A stretch of 64,000 bases of DNA. Source: Nitrosospira multiformis (lineage in GTDB: Bacteria; Pseudomonadota; Gammaproteobacteria; Burkholderiales; Nitrosomonadaceae). Positions 9,215-17,596 of the stretch are shown in pieces (position 1 is the stretch's first letter; each line of letters begins with the position of its first letter). The notes beneath the pieces are model-generated. The model made no database searches, was not told the origin of the DNA, and was given only the letters and a program-made list of their open reading frames with translations. A program made the position numbers and the translations under genes. The stretch spans positions 1-64,000 of the forward strand of contig NZ_QAOK01000010.1 of the NCBI RefSeq assembly GCF_003050865.1, in the 5' to 3' direction.

Positions 9215-10675
9215 TTACGCACTCTTCCCGATGCTTTTCCGGCGCCATGTTCTCGCCAGCGCAGACAGAGTCTTCATCCTTGGATCGAACGCACTCTGTA
9301 CCGCATCGGCAAAGAGATTCGCGCTCAGGACCAGCGCAAACATGAAGGTGAAGGCGGCAAACAACGCCCACCATACCATCGGTTCCCGCGCCATTTCCAG
9401 GCGCGCAGCGTTGATCATGGTGCCAAAGCTGATGGTTGAAGGATCGACACCCACTCCCACGTAGGACAGTACAGCCTCTGCCAGCACCAGCCCGCTGAAA
9501 TCCATCACGGTAGTGATCAGCACGATGTGCATCACGTTGGGGATAATATGGCGGCTGATGATGCGCCAGTGGGAAACGCCGAACGCATGGGCTGCCTGGA
9601 TATATTCCATTTCGCGCAGCTTCAGGGTCTCGCCCCGCAGGAGCCGGCAGAGGCCAGTCCAGCTTGTAACCCCCAATATGACACAGAGAAACAGCAATCG
9701 GAGATCAGCGCGCGCAGCGATTGTATCGAACAGCTCGGGATGAGTCTCCATATAAACCTGCATCATCAGCACAGTGGCAGCGATCAGCAGAACACCCGGA
9801 ATCGAACTGAGCGTGGTGTACAGGTATTGAATCAAGTCATCTACCCAACCCCGGAAATAACCTGCGGCAACTCCGAGAAGCAATGCAAAAGGAAGCATCA
9901 TCAGTGTCGTGAGGGTTCCTATGAGAAGTCCGGTGCGGATACTCTTGAGGGACTGGTAAAATACGTCCTGACCCACCTTGTCCGTGCCAAGAATGTGGTA
10001 ATCACTGCACAATGCAAGAGCGGCACCGCCAAGCAGCAGTATCAGGGCGAGCGTCACAAATACCGCTCTCCATGGCACCGGAGTAATACCCTGCCAGATT
10101 GTGGAAAGCGTGGAAACAAACCTTTCACCCCTGCAGTGCGCCACGATCGCTGTCACCGATGTCGCGATCAAGAACCAGAGCAGCAGGGCAAGGCCCGCGC
10201 CTGTTCCAGCTCTGGTGGCGATATCGCCGAAAAGCTGAGTTTCCGGGTCCTGCAGGTGCGCTCCGCCGAATTTCAGGCGGGGAAATTCGCGTACCTGCCC
10301 TCCACCCGGCAACTCCACCGTTTCCCGAGCGTAGAGATGCGTGGCGAAAGGCGCCGAGTAGGTCGTTTCCACCTGTGTGCGCAGAGGCGTTGCAAGCAGG
10401 TCGAGCAGGCTCAACACTTCGACCCCGTAAGCAGCTTCGCTGCCGCCATTGCCGTTTTCGATGGCGGGACGCAAATGTATCGTATCGAGCAACCCGATAA
10501 CGATAAAGAACATCAGTATGGTGAGTGCCGCCATGCCGCTTGCGCTATGTCCGACGCGCCGCCAGGGCGCGAGAAGATGTTCATGGCGCCGCACCTGCCA
10601 GGCAAAGATAACGATTACGGCAACCAGAACGTAGACGAGCGCATCGGTCCACAGGATTACAGGCTTGAAAGACAT
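9215..10675 (-). CDS. yejE: Peptide ABC transporter permease (YejE-like, extended N-terminus)
   Basis: This inner-membrane permease has the binding-protein-dependent transport domain in its C-terminal half, with the ATPase-docking EAA-like loop EYIQAAHAFGVSHWRIISRHIIPN near residues 380-400, split here only by being quoted in part. At 486 residues it is longer than the usual roughly 340. The extra N-terminal portion holds additional hydrophobic segments (VYVLVAVIVIFAW; MAALTILMFFIVIGL) separated by a large presumed periplasmic loop. It lies 36 bases before the ATPase gene and 21 bases after the other permease, so it is clearly part of the operon. Confidence 0.88.
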   Translation of the reverse strand: MSFKPVILWTDALVYVLVAVIVIFAWQVRRHEHLLAPWRRVGHSASGMAALTILMFFIVIGLLDTIHLRPAIENGNGGSEAAYGVEVLSLLDLLATPLRTQVETTYSAPFATHLYARETVELPGGGQVREFPRLKFGGAHLQDPETQLFGDIATRAGTGAGLALLLWFLIATSVTAIVAHCRGERFVSTLSTIWQGITPVPWRAVFVTLALILLLGGAALALCSDYHILGTDKVGQDVFYQSLKSIRTGLLIGTLTTLMMLPFALLLGVAAGYFRGWVDDLIQYLYTTLSSIPGVLLIAATVLMMQVYMETHPELFDTIAARADLRLLFLCVILGVTSWTGLCRLLRGETLKLREMEYIQAAHAFGVSHWRIISRHIIPNVMHIVLITTVMDFSGLVLAEAVLSYVGVGVDPSTISFGTMINAARLEMAREPMVWWALFAAFTFMFALVLSANLFADAVQSAFDPRMKTLSALARTWRRKSIGKSA

Positions 10676-10696
10676 GTCAACCTTGCCGGAATATTG

Positions 10697-11677
10697 TCAT
10701 TCCAGCCTTATCCTCGGATCCACCAGCGTATAGGAAATGTCAGTCAGTATCAGGCCGACGATATAGAGCAGCGATCCCAGGAACACCATCACGCGCACCA
10801 CGGCAAAATCCTGAGAGTTGATCGCATCGATGGTATAGCTGCCCAATCCCGGAATGCCGAAAAATGATTCCACGATCAGGCTTCCCAGAAACAGCAGGGG
10901 AATTACCACAACGGCTCCTGTAAGAATCGGAATCAGGGCATTCTGCAGCACATGCCGAAACAGCACGGCACTTTCCGGCAGGCCCTTGGCCCGGGCAGTA
11001 CGCACGTAGTCCTTGCCCATTTCCTCCAGAAAAAGTGTTCGATACCAGCGCGTGTTTGCACCGGCCGCGCTGATGACGCCGATAATCACCGGCAGCACCA
11101 GGAACTTGGCCGAATCCAGCCCCTGGCCATAACCTGATATGGGCACGAGATGCCACAATTTGCTGATCAGAAATTGCCCCCCTATAATATAGAACAGGCT
11201 TGAGATGGACATTAGCGCGACGCATAGTACCACACCCCAAAAATCCACGTAGGTAGCCCGAAAAAACACCATTGTCAATGCAAAGGTGATATAGACGATG
11301 AGTCCCAGCACGAATACCGGAAGTGCAATGGCGAGACTGGGCAGCATGCGCGTCCTGATTTCGTAGGCGATGTCGCGTCCGTCATCGGCGTGACCGAAGC
11401 GGAACGCGAACATGGCGACGGATTTCTCGAAAAATATGGTGCGGGTAAGTTTTTCGAGGCCCTCCTCGGCATTGTTGAACATCAGCGGCTGATCGTAGCC
11501 GCGCTCCTGTTTCCACTTGGCGATGGCCTCCGGTGTAACACGCTTGATGCCAAGCTGCATGCGCGCCATGTCGTCGGGCGTGTTCACGACGAAAAACAAG
11601 GTGAAAGTAATCAGGTTCACGCCCACCAGAATGGGGAGCGCATACAGGATGCGCCGGATGATGTAATTAAGCATCAC
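10697..11677 (-). CDS. yejB: Peptide ABC transporter permease (YejB-like)
   Basis: This 326-residue integral membrane protein is the first permease of the peptide importer. It starts MMLNYIIRRILYALPILVG, the typical DppB/OppB/YejB opening. The EAA-like loop KDYVRTARAKGLPESAVLFRH is followed by NALIPILTG and the C-terminal DISYTLVDPRIRLE. It is encoded 7 bases after the stop of the binding-protein gene, which suggests translational coupling, and 21 bases before the second permease. With its partner it would form the transmembrane channel energised by the double ATPase. Confidence 0.9.
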   Translation of the reverse strand: MMLNYIIRRILYALPILVGVNLITFTLFFVVNTPDDMARMQLGIKRVTPEAIAKWKQERGYDQPLMFNNAEEGLEKLTRTIFFEKSVAMFAFRFGHADDGRDIAYEIRTRMLPSLAIALPVFVLGLIVYITFALTMVFFRATYVDFWGVVLCVALMSISSLFYIIGGQFLISKLWHLVPISGYGQGLDSAKFLVLPVIIGVISAAGANTRWYRTLFLEEMGKDYVRTARAKGLPESAVLFRHVLQNALIPILTGAVVVIPLLFLGSLIVESFFGIPGLGSYTIDAINSQDFAVVRVMVFLGSLLYIVGLILTDISYTLVDPRIRLE

Positions 11678-11684
11678 CCACCCT

Positions 11685-13952
11685 TCACCCCTGAGCTTCC
11701 ATTTTCAGCGCGGCATCCGATATTCCTGTTCCTCGTTCCCTACGCCGGTAAACAAGCACGGCGGGAAGCAGGCTCCCGGCCAGCGCAATCAATCCTGCGA
11801 TAGCAGGCCAGACAATCGGTTCATTCCATTCGCGCCGCTTCTGCTCGCGCAAGACTCCGTCTATGCGCAGATATTTGACATTGTTGTTTGACAGTCTGTT
11901 CGGTTTGACGTTGCCATACCATGAGTGATACAGGCCATAATCCTTGGGATGATAGCCCCACAGCCAGGGTGCATCATGGCGAAGGATATTGACCATTCTA
12001 TCGATGATCTTCTGGCGCACAGGACCGTTCTCCATATTCTTCATTTGTTCGAACAGCCGGTTATATTCGGAATTGGAGTAATTGGAAGCATTCTCGCCTT
12101 CATTGCCTACCTTTTGCTGCGGACCATGTAGCAGGAACAGGAAGTTCTCCGGATCTGGATAATCAGCGTTCCAGCCCCACTCGAAAATCTGGGCATTGCC
12201 CTTGCGAATCTTGTCCTGAAAGCGGTTGTAGTCCGTGCTGCGGACCACCAGCTGGATATTGAGTTTCTGAAATTGCTTGCGCATCCAGTCGAGGCTGGAT
12301 TTATCCTCCGCGCCGCGAGCCGTTACGTCGAAATAAAGTACGAGCGGCTCACCGGTTCTGGCGTTGATGCCGTTGGGATAGCCTGCTTCAGCTAGTAATG
12401 CCTTGGCCACCTCGATCGGCTTGCGGCGGGGCCGCCCGTCTACCCACTCATAGACCACGGGGTTGATGCCTTCTTTGCCCTCGCGATGACCGGCGATGCC
12501 TGGAGCAATCGGGCCTTGCGCCGGAATACCGCGTCCGTTGGCGAAGATGGAGACATACTCCTCGTAATCCACTGCAATGGAAATCGCCTGGCGCAACTTC
12601 CTGGCCGATTCGCGGCCACGTTTCCCTACACCGCCGACTATCGGGTCGAACATATTGAAGCCGACATAATTCGTGGAAGTCGCAACAGCCGTTTCCAGCC
12701 GAATACCCTGTTCCTTCATTGCCTCGGTTACGGTAGCCTCTCCCTGTCCTGTCAATTGCACGGCCTGGTCGAAGCTGTCGGAACCGATATTGGATGCATC
12801 ATAATAACCCTGCAGAAACTTGTTCCAGCGTGGAATACTTTCCTTCTCCCGGCTGTATATGACCTTTTCTATGAAAGGCAGCGGTTTGCCGGCGTCTTTC
12901 AGCAGCCCCCCTTCCGCATCCCCCGGCATTCCCTCGGAAGGGTAAGTTTCGCCATGAAAATTGGGGTTCTTTTCCAGCACCATTATTCGGTTCGGATTGT
13001 TTTCCGAAAGCATGTAAGGGCCGGTCCCGACGGGATACCAGTCGAGGTTGATATTTTTTTCCGACAAGCCTTTCTGGCTGTAGAAGCGCTCCGCCTCCCA
13101 AGGAATAGGTGCAAAAAAAGGCATTGCCAGCCAGTACCTGAACTGCGGATATTTGCCCTTGATCTTGATGCGATAGGTATACCGGTCCATCACCTCTGCT
13201 CCCTCCAGGGGATAACGCGCAAGATCCAGGTAATCCTCACTGTCCTGTTCGCGACCGCTCTGCTCCCCCTGCTCCCTGGAGCGTTCTTTGGCCGCCATCT
13301 CGAGCGTTGCCGCATATTCCTTGAGGCCCACGATGTAATCGGACATCAGGCCGAAAATAGGAGAGTGCAGCCGGGGATGAGCCAGCCGCTTAATCTGAAA
13401 AACGTAATCCGCAGCAGTGAGTTCCCGTGAGCCGGTTTGCGGAAAATCGCTCAACCTGTATATGCCACGTACATCCTCCTCGCCAAGCCTGTGATAAAGG
13501 AACTCTCCCTGTGAGTCCCTGGCAAAGGCCGGATGAGGTTGATAACGTATACCGGACTTGATTGAAATTTCATAAACGGTAAAGGCGATCTCGGCGGAGT
13601 CCACATTGTCGCTCAGGCGCGCGCCTTTTTCGTCAAAATAATGCACCTCGGGCATTTTCGTCGCGGTAGCGGGAATCAATTCGTAGGGACGTTTCAGGTA
13701 ATGGTATTGCAGCGGCGGTTCATATATCTGCGCCGTAAAAAGAATCTCATTGGAGCTGTATGACTGCACCGGGTCCAGGTGCTTGGGACGCTCGGCAAAA
13801 GCAGCATAAAGTATATTTTTTTCCGCATCCACGGCAGGATATGGACTGTTCCACGGGTTGCCGCTGCAGGCGCACATCAGAACAACAAGGAATGCGGGAA
13901 GGAAATGCGTCGCTGGCAAGGTTGCGGTCTTATTCAAAAATCGGGTAAACAC
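11685..13952 (-). CDS. yejA: Peptide ABC transporter substrate-binding protein, family 5 (YejA-like), with C-terminal membrane anchor
   Basis: This 755-residue family-5 extracellular solute-binding protein opens the operon. A hydrophobic leader (about residues 15-31) ends in VVLMCACSGN, a lipobox-like but non-canonical site. The binding lobes include FAERPKHLDPVQSY near the N-terminus and PVGTGPYML. The C-terminus, unusually, holds a hydrophobic segment (VWPAIAGLIALAGSLLPAVLV) followed by the basic YRRRER, so the protein may be anchored at both ends. YejA of E. coli is shorter, about 600 residues. The promoter should lie in the 283-base spacer shared with fabI. Confidence 0.85.
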   Translation of the reverse strand: MFTRFLNKTATLPATHFLPAFLVVLMCACSGNPWNSPYPAVDAEKNILYAAFAERPKHLDPVQSYSSNEILFTAQIYEPPLQYHYLKRPYELIPATATKMPEVHYFDEKGARLSDNVDSAEIAFTVYEISIKSGIRYQPHPAFARDSQGEFLYHRLGEEDVRGIYRLSDFPQTGSRELTAADYVFQIKRLAHPRLHSPIFGLMSDYIVGLKEYAATLEMAAKERSREQGEQSGREQDSEDYLDLARYPLEGAEVMDRYTYRIKIKGKYPQFRYWLAMPFFAPIPWEAERFYSQKGLSEKNINLDWYPVGTGPYMLSENNPNRIMVLEKNPNFHGETYPSEGMPGDAEGGLLKDAGKPLPFIEKVIYSREKESIPRWNKFLQGYYDASNIGSDSFDQAVQLTGQGEATVTEAMKEQGIRLETAVATSTNYVGFNMFDPIVGGVGKRGRESARKLRQAISIAVDYEEYVSIFANGRGIPAQGPIAPGIAGHREGKEGINPVVYEWVDGRPRRKPIEVAKALLAEAGYPNGINARTGEPLVLYFDVTARGAEDKSSLDWMRKQFQKLNIQLVVRSTDYNRFQDKIRKGNAQIFEWGWNADYPDPENFLFLLHGPQQKVGNEGENASNYSNSEYNRLFEQMKNMENGPVRQKIIDRMVNILRHDAPWLWGYHPKDYGLYHSWYGNVKPNRLSNNNVKYLRIDGVLREQKRREWNEPIVWPAIAGLIALAGSLLPAVLVYRRRERGTGISDAALKMEAQG

Positions 13953-14235
13953 AGGCTTGATGGTACAGCGGCAATTCTTGATTCCTCATGAGCAGATTTT
14001 CGGCAAACCTTGTGATTCTACAAGCATGCAACAGTTGAAGCTATAATGCCGGGAGTTGGCCAGGTTCAGCGTATACTTCAGTTCGACGCTATACATCACG
14101 TTATTTGCCCGTGTATCTTGACCCGCAGTTTCTTCAGGAGTTCAAGCCGACCGCATGACTTCGGGATATCCGGACGAACAGGGACGCCGTATTTCCATAT
14201 TTCACATCATTACTCCAACGCCGCAAGGATATGAC

Positions 14236-15018
14236 ATGACATTTCTCGCCAGCAAGCGCATTCTCATCACGGGCCTTCTGACCAACCGTTCGATTGCATA
14301 TGGCATCGCAAAGGCGATGCATCGCGAGGGCGCCCAACTTGCCTTTACTTATCAAGGGGAAGGTGTGCGTGAACGGGTCGAAAAAGTCATTAAGGAATTT
14401 GACAGCGATTTGCTGTTTCCCTGCGATGTTTCAAAGGATGAGGAAATCGACCGATGTTTCGATGATCTGGCAAAGCGCTGGGACGGTCTCGATGGCATTG
14501 TTCATTCCATTGCCTTTGCTCCACGCGATGCACTCAGCGGAGATTATCTTGAAACCGTAAACCGTGAGGCTTTTCGTATTGCCCACGATGTCAGTTCCTA
14601 CAGTTTCGCTGCGCTGGCAAAAGCCGCCCTTCCGCTGATGCAGGGGCGAAATGGCGCGCTTCTAACGCTTTCCTATCTGGGTGCAACAAGGGTGATGCCG
14701 AATTACAACGTTATGGGACTGGCCAAGGCAAGTCTCGAAGCAAATGTCCGCTTCATGGCGTCCAGCCTGGGTCCCAAGGGAATACGCGTCAATGCGATTT
14801 CGGCAGGGCCGATCAAAACGCTGGCTGCGGCAGGAATCGGCAATTTCGGAAAGCTGCTGAGCTACACGGAGAAGGTCGCGCCGCTGCGGCGTAATGTATC
14901 GATCATGGATGTGGGCAACGTCGCCGCCTTTCTATGCAGTGATCTGGCAGGCGGCATAACAGGTGAAATTACCCATGTCGATGCCGGATTCAACACGATT
15001 GCCTTCGACACCCTCTAA
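14236..15018 (+). CDS. fabI: Enoyl-[acyl-carrier-protein] reductase FabI
   Basis: FabI performs the last reduction of each fatty-acid elongation cycle with NAD(P)H. The frame is open from 14155, but the ATG at 14236 has an AAGGA ribosome site at 14225-14229 and gives 260 residues starting [13 protein letters not shown], the normal length. The nucleotide-binding segment [13 protein letters not shown] and the catalytic Tyr/Lys segment [19 protein letters not shown] fit the divergent short-chain reductase signature of FabI. A TATAAT box at 14042-14047 could serve its promoter, though no good -35 was found. It converges on ppiD with a 13-base gap. Confidence 0.95.
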   Translation: MTFLASKRILITGLLTNRSIAYGIAKAMHREGAQLAFTYQGEGVRERVEKVIKEFDSDLLFPCDVSKDEEIDRCFDDLAKRWDGLDGIVHSIAFAPRDALSGDYLETVNREAFRIAHDVSSYSFAALAKAALPLMQGRNGALLTLSYLGATRVMPNYNVMGLAKASLEANVRFMASSLGPKGIRVNAISAGPIKTLAAAGIGNFGKLLSYTEKVAPLRRNVSIMDVGNVAAFLCSDLAGGITGEITHVDAGFNTIAFDTL

Positions 15019-15031
15019 TCCCGGAGCATGA

Positions 15032-16915
15032 CTACTTCTCGAAGTTCTCACTGACCGATACATCATACCTTTTCTTGATTCCATCCAGATAGGATGAAAA
15101 TTCTTCCTGGGCGAACAACTGGCTTAGTTGGCCTGCAAAACTTTTTCGCTCCTCTGCGCTGGGCGCCGGCGGCTCGATGACACGGTCAACGCGAATCAGG
15201 GTAAAACCACCCCGAGCATTCGGCAGGCCTGAATAGGCCGGGAGGTGATCTGTTTCAGCCCTGAAAATTGCCTGTACCGTCTCATTGTCAAAACCCTGGC
15301 GCTCCCTTCTGGAAACCTGCTGGCGGGGAGTCCACTTGATTGCGGCAGTCTTTCCCTGCTGCAACTGTGCAAGCTGCTCCTTCCCTTCATTTACCGCTGC
15401 CTTGGAAGCCTCCTCCCGGGCGATCAACACCGCAATCTTATCTCTCAACTCCTCTACAGAAGGGGTAGTGGCCGGCCTGTAGTCCAGCACTCTGGCTGAA
15501 ACAAGCGTGTTGGGAGAAACTTCGATCGCCTCCGTGTTGCGTTTATCCTTGATCGCGTCTTCCGAAAATATTGCCTGAAGCAGCCTTTCATTGTTGAAAT
15601 AGGGCGGCTCATCCGAGTTCATCCGAACCCAGCCGCTCTGCTGTATGCTCAGGCCAAGACTTTCCGCAGCTGGTTTCAGGCTATCGCTCTGCTCATACAC
15701 CATGTTACTGAAGCTGTCCGCCATTTCACCAAACGTCCTTGCAGCTTTCTGTTTCTTGACGTCCTGTTCAACCTGTTTCTTCACTTCCTCGAAACTCGCC
15801 TGCTTTCCGCCTCTTGTCTCTGCCAGCAGGATGATATGAAATCCATGCTCAGTTTCGACGATATCGCTGATTTCACCCGGCTTCATCCGGAAAACCACGT
15901 CCTCGAATGATTTCGTCATCATGTTGCGTGCGAAAAAACCGAGATCTCCGCCCGTCTGCGCTGAGCCCGGATCCTGGGAATGCTGTTTCGCAAGCTCCGC
16001 AAAACGCTGTGGGGATTTTCTGACTTCGGCCAGCAGTTCCTCAGCTTTGGCGCGCGCTGCCGCCCGATCAGAAGCGGAGGCCGAGGCAGGTGCGCTTATG
16101 AGGATATGACTCGCGCGGCGTTCTTCGGGTTGTCCGAATTCGGGCTTGTGTTCCTCGTAATATGCCAGCGCTTCATCGGCGGTTACCTGCGCCTTCTCGG
16201 CCAGCGCATCCATCGATAACACCACATATTCGACCTGCGCCTGCTCCGGCAACCGGAATTCGGCCTTGTGCGCCTCGTAGTAGGCTCTGATGGCGTCATC
16301 ACCTGGTTTGACGTTCGCCACAAACTGCTCCGGCTGGATTTGAACGATACTCACCTCACGCTTTTCGTCACCCAGGCGCAGGATTCTTTCCGCCACGGAA
16401 TGGGAAATAAACGCATTTTTGGAGAAAGGATCAACCAGTTGCTGTCGCATCAAATCCTGACGCAGGCGTGCTTCAAAAGCGCGCGCGCCCATTCCCTGGC
16501 TCCGCAGCCATTCTTCATAGCGCTGCTTCGAAAAATTTCCGTCTTCCTGAAATAAATCGATGTTCTGGATCATCTCGACCAGTTGCACGTCGGATACTCC
16601 TAGTCCAACGCGAAATGCCTCCTCTCGCAGCAAGCGCTGCTGGATCAATCCTTCCAGGATGGCCACCCTCACTTCCGGTCTCTCCAGCAGCGCCGGGCTG
16701 AAATTCTCTCCCATCGTGGCGCGCATATTCTCCTGCTGATTGCGCAGCGCCTGCTCAAATTCCTGGCGTGAAATTTTTTCTCCTGCGGCGAGCGCAACGT
16801 GGTCACCCGCACCGTCACTGCGATAGGATTCCACGCCCCAGAAAACGAACGGTAAGGTGGCAAGTCCCAGGATGATCTGAACGATGCGTCTTTTCTTGTT
16901 GACGAAATCAAACAT
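15032..16915 (-). CDS. ppiD: Periplasmic folding chaperone / peptidyl-prolyl isomerase PpiD
   Basis: PpiD is an inner-membrane-anchored chaperone that assists proteins leaving the Sec channel. From the ATG at 16915 it has 627 residues: a short cytoplasmic start MFDFVNKKRR, one membrane segment (about 12-30), a SurA-like N-terminal region, and a parvulin domain with RRASHILI and GGDLGFFARNMM near the middle. The frame is open to 16963, but that longer form would translate through the tRNA terminator hairpin, so 16915 is preferred. No strong ribosome site is visible at either start. The place after hupB matches the E. coli order. Confidence 0.92.
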   Translation of the reverse strand: MFDFVNKKRRIVQIILGLATLPFVFWGVESYRSDGAGDHVALAAGEKISRQEFEQALRNQQENMRATMGENFSPALLERPEVRVAILEGLIQQRLLREEAFRVGLGVSDVQLVEMIQNIDLFQEDGNFSKQRYEEWLRSQGMGARAFEARLRQDLMRQQLVDPFSKNAFISHSVAERILRLGDEKREVSIVQIQPEQFVANVKPGDDAIRAYYEAHKAEFRLPEQAQVEYVVLSMDALAEKAQVTADEALAYYEEHKPEFGQPEERRASHILISAPASASASDRAAARAKAEELLAEVRKSPQRFAELAKQHSQDPGSAQTGGDLGFFARNMMTKSFEDVVFRMKPGEISDIVETEHGFHIILLAETRGGKQASFEEVKKQVEQDVKKQKAARTFGEMADSFSNMVYEQSDSLKPAAESLGLSIQQSGWVRMNSDEPPYFNNERLLQAIFSEDAIKDKRNTEAIEVSPNTLVSARVLDYRPATTPSVEELRDKIAVLIAREEASKAAVNEGKEQLAQLQQGKTAAIKWTPRQQVSRRERQGFDNETVQAIFRAETDHLPAYSGLPNARGGFTLIRVDRVIEPPAPSAEERKSFAGQLSQLFAQEEFSSYLDGIKKRYDVSVSENFEK

Positions 16916-16934
16916 TGAATGACGGAAAACGAAT

Positions 16935-16958
16935 AAAAAAGGCGAACTCGCGTTCGCC
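16935..16958 (-). terminator. Rho-independent terminator after the tRNA-Val/tRNA-Asp pair
   Basis: On the minus strand GGCGAAC, a 4-base loop and GTTCGCC form a perfect 7-bp stem, followed by six T. It sits 17 bases after the encoded CCA of tRNA-Asp and only 20 bases before the ppiD start. Confidence 0.85.
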
Positions 16959-16974
16959 CTCATATAAACAGATA

Positions 16975-17051
16975 TGGCGGAGTGGACGGGACTCGAACCC
17001 GCGACCCCCGGCGTGACAGGCCGGTATTCTAACCAACTGAACTACCACTCC
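16975..17051 (-). tRNA. tRNA-Asp (anticodon GTC)
   Basis: The 77-base minus-strand sequence folds as a cloverleaf with acceptor stem GGAGTGG/CCACTCC, T-arm GGTTCGAGTCC and an encoded CCA end. The anticodon loop CTGTCAC between CCGGC and GCCGG reads GTC, aspartate. Confidence 0.97.
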
Positions 17052-17065
17052 AGTAAATCTGACTC

Positions 17066-17141
17066 TGGTGGGTGCTGACGGGGTCGAACCGCCGACATTC
17101 GCCTTGTAAGGGCGACGCTCTACCAACTGAGCTAAGCACCC
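17066..17141 (-). tRNA. tRNA-Val (anticodon TAC)
   Basis: This 76-base minus-strand gene has acceptor stem GGGTGCT/AGCACCC, D-arm AGCTCAGTTGGTAGAGC, T-arm GGTTCGACCCC and an encoded CCA end. The anticodon is TAC, valine. It is 14 bases upstream of tRNA-Asp and probably shares its transcript. Confidence 0.97.
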
Positions 17142-17155
17142 CCGCCGATAAGCCG

Positions 17156-17428
17156 CTAGTTTACTGCATCCTTGAGCGCCTTGCCAGCAATGAATTTAGG
17201 AACCTTGGTGGCTTCAATCGTGATGGCGTCGCCTGTACGGGGATTGCGGCCGGAGCGGGCTGCACGCGTGCCTACCTTGAATGTCCCAAATCCTACCAGT
17301 GTTACAGTCTGGCCTTTCTTAAGAGCGGCTTTGATCGCTTCCAGCGCGCCGTCCAGCGCATTTCCCGCCGAAGCTTTGGAAATGTCCGATGATTTCGCGA
17401 TGGCATCGATGAGTTCAGCTTTATTCAC
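17156..17428 (-). CDS. hupB: DNA-binding protein HU, beta type
   Basis: This 90-residue nucleoid protein has the full HU fold: [11 protein letters not shown] at the start, [21 protein letters not shown] covering the DNA-binding arm (quoted in part of its length), and the C-terminal [17 protein letters not shown] dimers bend and compact DNA. It stands between lon and the tRNA pair, as in other proteobacteria, and has its own well-formed sigma-70 promoter at 17477-17505. Confidence 0.97.
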   Translation of the reverse strand: MNKAELIDAIAKSSDISKASAGNALDGALEAIKAALKKGQTVTLVGFGTFKVGTRAARSGRNPRTGDAITIEATKVPKFIAGKALKDAVN

Positions 17429-17476
17429 GTGATTCCCCTTTCATTATTGTTAAGAGAGTAAAAACCCTGCAAACGT

Positions 17477-17505
17477 TTTATATCAAGCGATTTGTGCCTG
17501 GTCAA
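17477..17505 (-). promoter_or_regulatory. Sigma-70 promoter for hupB
   Basis: On the minus strand TTGACC and TATAAA are separated by exactly 17 bases, a near-consensus housekeeping promoter about 50 bases before the hupB start. It lies in the spacer between lon and hupB. Confidence 0.75.
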
Positions 17506-17596
17506 GCCATTGTAAAAATATTTCCGCTTCGCCTTTATAAGACCTTTGCAGGTTATTAGCCCCCTATCACTCCTGTTATACAGACTCTTTAACAAT

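Noticed and set aside
9527-10867. A 446-codon plus-strand open frame
   Set aside because: It lies opposite the yejE permease, has a composition rich in His, Gln and Arg typical of an antisense shadow, no ribosome site and no family resemblance.
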